NCBI RefSeq assembly: GCF_018704125.1
Contig: NZ_JAGTIS010000027.1
Span: forward strand, 1-35,502
Direction of reading: 5' to 3'
Origin: Metapseudomonas boanensis
GTDB lineage: Bacteria; Pseudomonadota; Gammaproteobacteria; Pseudomonadales; Pseudomonadaceae
DNA: 35,502 nucleotides
Under the pieces are notes generated by a model that ran no database searches, was not told the origin of the DNA, and saw only the letters and a program-made list of their open reading frames with translations. A program made the position numbers and the translations under genes. Below, in pieces: positions 31,508 to 35,502 of this stretch. The stretch's first letter is position 1; every line of letters begins with the position of its first letter.

Positions 31508-32472
31508 GCCAGAACAGCGGAACCCTGAGCGTCCGGGTCGCACGCATCGACACCGTTACCCCGGAAATCAAGCGCTTCACCCTGGTCCCGAAGGACGGCG
31601 GCCACCTGCCAGCGTTTTCCGGCGGCAGCCACGTGGTGGTGCTGATCCCCAACGGCCAGACCACCTACCGCAACGCTTACTCGCTGATGGGCTCGCCCTA
31701 CGACTCCAGCGCCTACCAGATCGCCGTGCGCCGCGTCGAAAACGGCCGTGGCGGCTCCCGGCTGATGCATGACAAGGTGCAGGAAGGTGACCTGGTCGAG
31801 ATCACCTCGCCAGCCAACCTCTTCCCACTGATCAAGCAGGCGCGGATGCACCTGTTCATCGCCGGTGGCGTGGGCATCACCCCGGTGATCTCGCAACTGG
31901 AGGAGCTGCGCCTGTCCAAGGTGCCGTTCGAATTGCACTTCGCCGTGCGCGGCCCTGAGCACGCACAGCTGGGCGAAGAGTTGCAGCGCACCTACGGCGA
32001 CCGCGTGCATCTGTACCGCAAGGGCATCGAGCAGCGCCTGGACATCGCCGCCGTGCTGGCCGACCGCCCGCTGGGCAGCCACATCTATGTCTGTGGCCCG
32101 GACAGCATGATCGACGCCACCGTCGCCACCGCCCGCAAACTCGGCTGGACCGACAGCCACATCCACTTCGAGCGGTTCCTCGAACAAGGCAGCGCTGGCG
32201 AAGCTTTCAGCGTCACCCTCGCCCGCAGCGGCGCCACGGTCGAAGTCTCGCCGGACCAGAGCATGCTCGAAGCCGTGGAGGCCGCGGGGTTCGAAATGCC
32301 CTACCTGTGCCGTGGCGGCGCCTGCGGCCACTGCGAGACCCGCGTACTGGAGCTCGACGGCGAACTGATCCACAGCGACGACTGGCTCAGCGACGAAGAG
32401 AAGCAAGCCAACACCAAGATCATGCCCTGCGTATCCCGGGCCAAGTGCAGCCGCCTGGTCATCGACCTCTGA
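31504..32472 (+). CDS. PDR/VanB-type flavin-[2Fe-2S] reductase of the monooxygenase
   Basis: A 322-residue reductase. The flavin domain has RNAYSLMGSP (about 56-65), the NAD domain has AGGVGITPVISQ (120-131) and CGPDSM (197-202), and the C-terminal ferredoxin domain binds [2Fe-2S] through Cys269, Cys274, Cys277 and Cys309 (CRGGACGHC, then a late Cys). It passes electrons from NAD(P)H through flavin and the cluster to the oxygenase. Overlapping the upstream gene by 4 bp and followed after 17 bp by the haem subunit, it is the reductase of this system; family relatives serve vanillate demethylase and dimethylamine monooxygenase. Confidence 0.92.
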   Translation: MSQNSGTLSVRVARIDTVTPEIKRFTLVPKDGGHLPAFSGGSHVVVLIPNGQTTYRNAYSLMGSPYDSSAYQIAVRRVENGRGGSRLMHDKVQEGDLVEITSPANLFPLIKQARMHLFIAGGVGITPVISQLEELRLSKVPFELHFAVRGPEHAQLGEELQRTYGDRVHLYRKGIEQRLDIAAVLADRPLGSHIYVCGPDSMIDATVATARKLGWTDSHIHFERFLEQGSAGEAFSVTLARSGATVEVSPDQSMLEAVEAAGFEMPYLCRGGACGHCETRVLELDGELIHSDDWLSDEEKQANTKIMPCVSRAKCSRLVIDL

Positions 32473-32489
32473 GCGCTGGAGAAAGAACC

Positions 32490-33533
32490 ATGACGATCCA
32501 CTTCAAGCAGCACGAAACCTTCCGCGACGACTACAGCTTCGCCAACAGCCCGGAATGCGTCGCGCGCCTGCCCTTCCCATTCCCGGACGACGAGTACATG
32601 TACTCGATGAACCTGGAGCCCCATGTGCCGGTGGGCGACGGCGCCCTGCGTGCGGCGTTCGACATCGACGAGCACTACATCAGCGAGTGCCGCGACCGCG
32701 CCATCACCCTGGAAAAGGACCCGGGCATGCACTACGTGGCAGCCCCGCACATGATGGAAGCGCAGTGGGACCTGCTCGAACTGATCATGGAATCCTACGC
32801 TCGCGACTACCCGGAGCACTTCAGCCTGACCCGCGACGGCGCGCGCTGGCACTGGGTGAACCGCCTGCTGGGCATCGACGACACCTTCACCTTCGGCGAT
32901 ACCTCCACCCTGCCCTATGAGCCGATGGAGTACATCACCCGCCAGGCCCAGGGCGACTGGATCCTCCAGGAAGAGCGCGACGCCATGCTCTACTGGGGCG
33001 CCGGCATCGCCACCCAGCGCGCCGACTACTCGCTGCGCTTCAACCTTGGCATGAGCTGGAACGAATTCCACGGCCCGGTGCCGCTGGTCAAGGAAATCGG
33101 CATGCTCGACCGCGCGCTGAAGTTCCTCCTGCGCCTGCGCGTCGGCCACCCGGTACGTCGCCTGAACTGGTCGCTGACCGTCAACCCGCGCCTGGAAGTC
33201 TCTGCCGAAAGCCTTCCGGAATGGGCGCCGGACCGCACCATCGTCACGCCGGAAAACGCCGGCCGCCTGGTCTACCTGCGCATCGAGCTGCAGCCCCTGC
33301 ACCGCTTGCCGCGCAGCAACGCCATCGTGTTCCCGGTACGCACCTACCTCGTCAGCCTCGAGGAAATCGCCAACAACAACCCGGCCTGGGCCAAACGCAT
33401 GCACCGCGTCCTCAAGACGCTCAAGCAGGACCTGGTCGACTACAAGGGCTTCACCCGTTACCGCGACGCAGCCGTGGCCTGGCTCGCGCAATTCGACGAC
33501 GGCCGCAATGAGGAGGTCGCCAAGGCGGAATGA
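32490..33533 (+). CDS. Haem-dependent oxidative N-demethylase-family subunit (DUF3445)
   Basis: A 347-residue soluble protein; GGAG lies upstream of the ATG at 32490. It has the pattern of the HDOD-alpha family (PF11927): PFPFPDDEYMYSMNLEP-like start, DLLELIMESYARDYP, RWHWVNRLLG, the Q-x-D-W-I-L-Q-E motif near 150, RFNLGMSWNEFHGPVP, LNWSLTVNPRLE and QPLHRLPRSNAIVFPVRTYL. In characterised relatives this is the haem-binding catalytic subunit of secondary-amine (dimethylamine) monooxygenase, which oxidises R2NH and releases an aldehyde and a primary amine. With a cyclic amine the same chemistry would open the ring to an aminoaldehyde. Third gene of the operon. Confidence 0.87.
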   Translation: MTIHFKQHETFRDDYSFANSPECVARLPFPFPDDEYMYSMNLEPHVPVGDGALRAAFDIDEHYISECRDRAITLEKDPGMHYVAAPHMMEAQWDLLELIMESYARDYPEHFSLTRDGARWHWVNRLLGIDDTFTFGDTSTLPYEPMEYITRQAQGDWILQEERDAMLYWGAGIATQRADYSLRFNLGMSWNEFHGPVPLVKEIGMLDRALKFLLRLRVGHPVRRLNWSLTVNPRLEVSAESLPEWAPDRTIVTPENAGRLVYLRIELQPLHRLPRSNAIVFPVRTYLVSLEEIANNNPAWAKRMHRVLKTLKQDLVDYKGFTRYRDAAVAWLAQFDDGRNEEVAKAE

Positions 33534-33580
33534 CACCGCCGACCAGCCAGTGTGAAAACGCTCCAGCCATAACAACAAAG

Positions 33581-33615
33581 GCCCCATGAGGGGCACCGGC
33601 AGGCCCGCCTGCCGG
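33581..33615 (+). promoter_or_regulatory. Two tandem hairpins between haem subunit and permease genes
   Basis: GCCCC/GGGGC (33581-33594, loop ATGA) is followed by CCGGCAGG/CCTGCCGG (33596-33615, loop CCCG). There is no T-run, so these are more likely mRNA-stability or partial-attenuation elements than a full terminator. Confidence 0.5.
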
Positions 33616-33654
33616 CCGTGCAATCGACTGCCATTCAAACGAGGAAAAAACAAT

Positions 33655-35181
33655 ATGAGTGGGTCATCTGCAGCGCGTGCAACCGCTACGCTCGATCATG
33701 ATGCCGAGCAGCTGAAGGCGCTTGGCTACAGCTCCAACTTCGAACGCAGCATGAGCCTGTGGGAAAACTTCTCCCTCGGTTTCACCTACCTGTCGCCCGT
33801 GGTTGGCGTCTATACCCTGTTCGGCCTCTGCCTGGCAGCAGGCGGCCCGCCGATGTTCTGGTCCTACCTGCTGATCGGTCTCGGCCAATTGCTGGTATGC
33901 CTGATCTTCGGTGAAGTGGTTTCGCAGTTCCCCATTTCCGGTGGTGTCTACCCCTGGGCCCGTCGCCTGGTCGGCAAGCGCTGGGCATGGATGGTGGGCT
34001 GGGTCTATGCCTGGGCGCTGTGCGCCACCATCGCCGGCGTTGCCGTCGGTGCCGGGCCATACCTCGCGGCCATGCTCGGTTTCGAGTCCAACTCCAATGC
34101 CAACATCTACATCGCCCTAGGGCTGATCCTGGTCTCTACCGCTCTGAACCTGGTGGGCACCAAGTTGTTGGCGCGGGTGGCCATGTTCGGCTTCCTCTGC
34201 GAACTGGTCGGCGCCATCCTGGTCGGCGGTTACCTGCTGGTCTTCGAGCGTCACCAGCCATTCAGCGTGCTCTTCGACACCTTCGACCTGAACGTCAACG
34301 GTTCCTACCTGCCCGCCTTCCTCGCCGCCTCCCTGGCTGGTCTGTTCCAGTACTACGGCTTCGAGGCTTGCGGTGACGTGGCCGAAGAAACGCCGAACCC
34401 GGGCAAGCGCATTCCCAAGGCCATGCGCATGACCATCTACATCGGTGGTGCTGCTGCCATGTTCGCCTGCCTGGCACTGATCCTCGCCGTACCGGATATG
34501 CAGAAAGTGCTGGCTGGCGAAGACACCGACCCGGTATCCACCATCCTCTCCAACGCCTTCGGCCCGATCGGTTCGAAACTGGTGATGGGCGTGGTGATGG
34601 TCTCCTTCATCTCCTGCGTGCTCAGCCTGCAAGCCGCCGCCAGCCGCCTGTTGTTCGCCTATGCGCGTGACGAGATGATCGTCGGCAGCTCGGTGCTCAA
34701 GCGCCTGTCGGCCAACCACGTGCCCTCCGCAGCCCTGGTGGTGAGCGGTGTCGTACCGGCCGCCATCGTCTGCCTCGGCCTGTTCATGGCCGATGCCGTG
34801 GCCACCATCGTCGGCTTCGCCGCCATTGGTATCTACGTCGCCTTCCAGCTCATCGTCATCGCGGCGCTCATCGCCCGAGCCAAGGGCTGGCGCCCGAGCG
34901 GCCAGTTCAGCCTCGGTGGCTGGGGCCCGCTGGTGAACATCGCTGCATTGGTCTACGGCGTGGGTGCCATCGTCAACATGGTCTGGCCGCGCAGCCCGGA
35001 CGCTGCCTGGTACATCAACTACTCGATGATCCTGACCACAGTCGTCGTAATGGGTGCCGGCTTCCTCTACATGCTGCTGGCCAAGCCATACGACAAGGGC
35101 ACCGCTCCGGCGGGTGACGCCTGGAAGTTTTCCAAGCCCGCTCCAGAGACTGCGGCCGTAGCCGGCGTACCTGCGCAGTAA
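33655..35181 (+). CDS. APC-family permease of the amine/GABA type
   Basis: A 508-residue inner-membrane carrier with about 12 hydrophobic segments. The ATG at 33655 follows GAGG. LWENFSLGFTYLSPVVGVYTLF (helix 1), QFPISGGVYPWARRLVG and EACGDVAEETPNPGKRIPKAM match the amino acid-choline transporter branch of the APC superfamily, which includes GABA and choline permeases. It should bring in the secondary amine, or a related amine or GABA, for the preceding monooxygenase. The long soluble N-terminus (about 30 residues) and C-terminus are usual for the branch. Between it and the aldehyde dehydrogenase lie GC-rich palindromes. Confidence 0.88.
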   Translation: MSGSSAARATATLDHDAEQLKALGYSSNFERSMSLWENFSLGFTYLSPVVGVYTLFGLCLAAGGPPMFWSYLLIGLGQLLVCLIFGEVVSQFPISGGVYPWARRLVGKRWAWMVGWVYAWALCATIAGVAVGAGPYLAAMLGFESNSNANIYIALGLILVSTALNLVGTKLLARVAMFGFLCELVGAILVGGYLLVFERHQPFSVLFDTFDLNVNGSYLPAFLAASLAGLFQYYGFEACGDVAEETPNPGKRIPKAMRMTIYIGGAAAMFACLALILAVPDMQKVLAGEDTDPVSTILSNAFGPIGSKLVMGVVMVSFISCVLSLQAAASRLLFAYARDEMIVGSSVLKRLSANHVPSAALVVSGVVPAAIVCLGLFMADAVATIVGFAAIGIYVAFQLIVIAALIARAKGWRPSGQFSLGGWGPLVNIAALVYGVGAIVNMVWPRSPDAAWYINYSMILTTVVVMGAGFLYMLLAKPYDKGTAPAGDAWKFSKPAPETAAVAGVPAQ

Positions 35182-35203
35182 ACCCGGCTCATCCACCAAC
35201 CTG

Positions 35204-35316
35204 CCCCCTCTCCCTCGTTATCCCCTCTCTTCCTCCGAGAGAGGGGCCGGGGGAGAGGGAAGTCCGAGCCGCACCGAATTTCCCTCACCCCTGCCCCTCT
35301 CCCAAGGGGCGAGGGG
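35204..35316. repeat. Nested GC-rich palindromes (CCCTCTCCC type)
   Basis: CCCTCTCCC (35206-35214) pairs with GGGAGAGGG (35251-35259) and encloses CCCCTCTCT/AGAGAGGGG (35222-35230, 35238-35246). A second hairpin is CCCCTC/GAGGGG (35294-35299, 35311-35316). Such CCCTCTCCC palindromes recur in pseudomonad and related genomes between genes. They may end or attenuate transcription before the aldehyde dehydrogenase. Confidence 0.65.
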
Positions 35317-35341
35317 CTAGAACCGAACGAGGACTTACCCC

Positions 35342-35502
35342 ATGCAGACCAAACTGCTGATCAACGGCCAACTCGTCGCTGGCGAAGGCCCCGGCCTCGC
35401 CGTGCTCAACCCGTCCCTGGGCACTGCCCTGGTAGAAATCGCCGAGGCCAGCCCGGCCCAGGTCGATGCCGCCGTGCAGGCCGCCGAGGCCGCCTTCCCC
35501 GC
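35342..35502 (+). CDS. Gamma-aminobutyraldehyde dehydrogenase, N-terminal 53 residues
   Basis: The ATG at 35342 (GAGGA upstream) opens a frame that runs off the window. KLLINGQLVAGEG, NPSLGTALVEIAEAS and QVDAAVQAAEAAFP match E. coli PatD (YdcW), the 4-aminobutanal dehydrogenase, at most positions as I recall that protein, more closely than generic ALDHs. It would oxidise 4-aminobutanal/1-pyrroline to GABA. In this operon it tells what the upstream monooxygenase may produce. The catalytic part is outside the window, so activity cannot be checked. Confidence 0.8.
   Translation, partial: MQTKLLINGQLVAGEGPGLAVLNPSLGTALVEIAEASPAQVDAAVQAAEAAFP

Noticed and set aside
30905-33533. Methylotrophic dimethylamine pathway as the default reading
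   Set aside because: The subunits fit, but no formaldehyde oxidation, methylamine or trimethylamine genes are nearby and an aminobutanal dehydrogenase is; kept as an alternative only.
1-35502. CRISPR array, rRNA, tRNA or prophage attachment site
   Set aside because: No regularly spaced repeats, no tRNA cloverleaf, no integrase and no rRNA-like stretch were seen on either strand.

Overview
The window comes from the chromosome of a GC-rich gammaproteobacterium, almost certainly Pseudomonas sensu lato. The evidence is REP palindromes of the Pseudomonas type, an OprO/OprP-type porin, a KAS III / ECF sigma / anti-sigma operon arranged like PA3286-PA3284 of P. aeruginosa, and an amine-catabolism block resembling PA0218-PA0222. 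All identifications rest on reading the sequence and on recall of families; no search was run.

Layout. 1-600: insertion-sequence debris (end of an IS3-type element, a REP, a decayed ISL3-like transposase) and a strong terminator. 600-7650: a polyamine/GABA-type locus made of a class III aminotransferase, an APC permease, a periplasmic binding protein and an aldehyde dehydrogenase, with a divergent LysR regulator. Two nearly matching operator-like sequences precede the aminotransferase and the dehydrogenase. 7650-11650: a broken small membrane gene, a methyltransferase, a transposase remnant, a K+ channel and a SulP transporter. 12050-21145: a same-strand island with RidA, aldehyde dehydrogenase, ACT-less homoserine dehydrogenase, Lrp/AsnC regulator, an aberrant threonine-synthase-like enzyme, a LysR regulator, an AAT permease and a cystathionine-gamma-synthase-family enzyme. 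21361-22728: an OprO/P-type porin with terminator. 23110-25069: KAS III, ECF sigma and anti-sigma, translationally coupled. 25462-26748: endonuclease I and, divergently, two small genes behind a perfect LexA box. 26750-27631: an EamA transporter. 28062 to the end: a PAS protein, a sigma-54 activator, a sigma-54 promoter, a three-gene secondary-amine (dimethylamine-type) monooxygenase, an APC permease and the start of a gamma-aminobutyraldehyde dehydrogenase.

Two regions look like little-described catabolic systems. The right-hand block is best read as oxidative opening of a secondary amine: the monooxygenase genes are followed by a permease and a 4-aminobutanal dehydrogenase, so a cyclic amine such as pyrrolidine giving 4-aminobutanal and then GABA is a better guess than dimethylamine. 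The left-hand locus would also handle 4-aminobutanal and GABA. The middle island fits breakdown of a gamma-substituted four-carbon amino acid: a PLP gamma-lyase releases homoserine or an enamine, homoserine dehydrogenase and the aldehyde dehydrogenase convert homoserine to aspartate, and RidA removes reactive imines. Canavanine, S-methylmethionine and free homoserine are candidate substrates. The threonine-synthase-like enzyme, whose PLP-phosphate loop is rewritten, is the part that known pathways do not explain.
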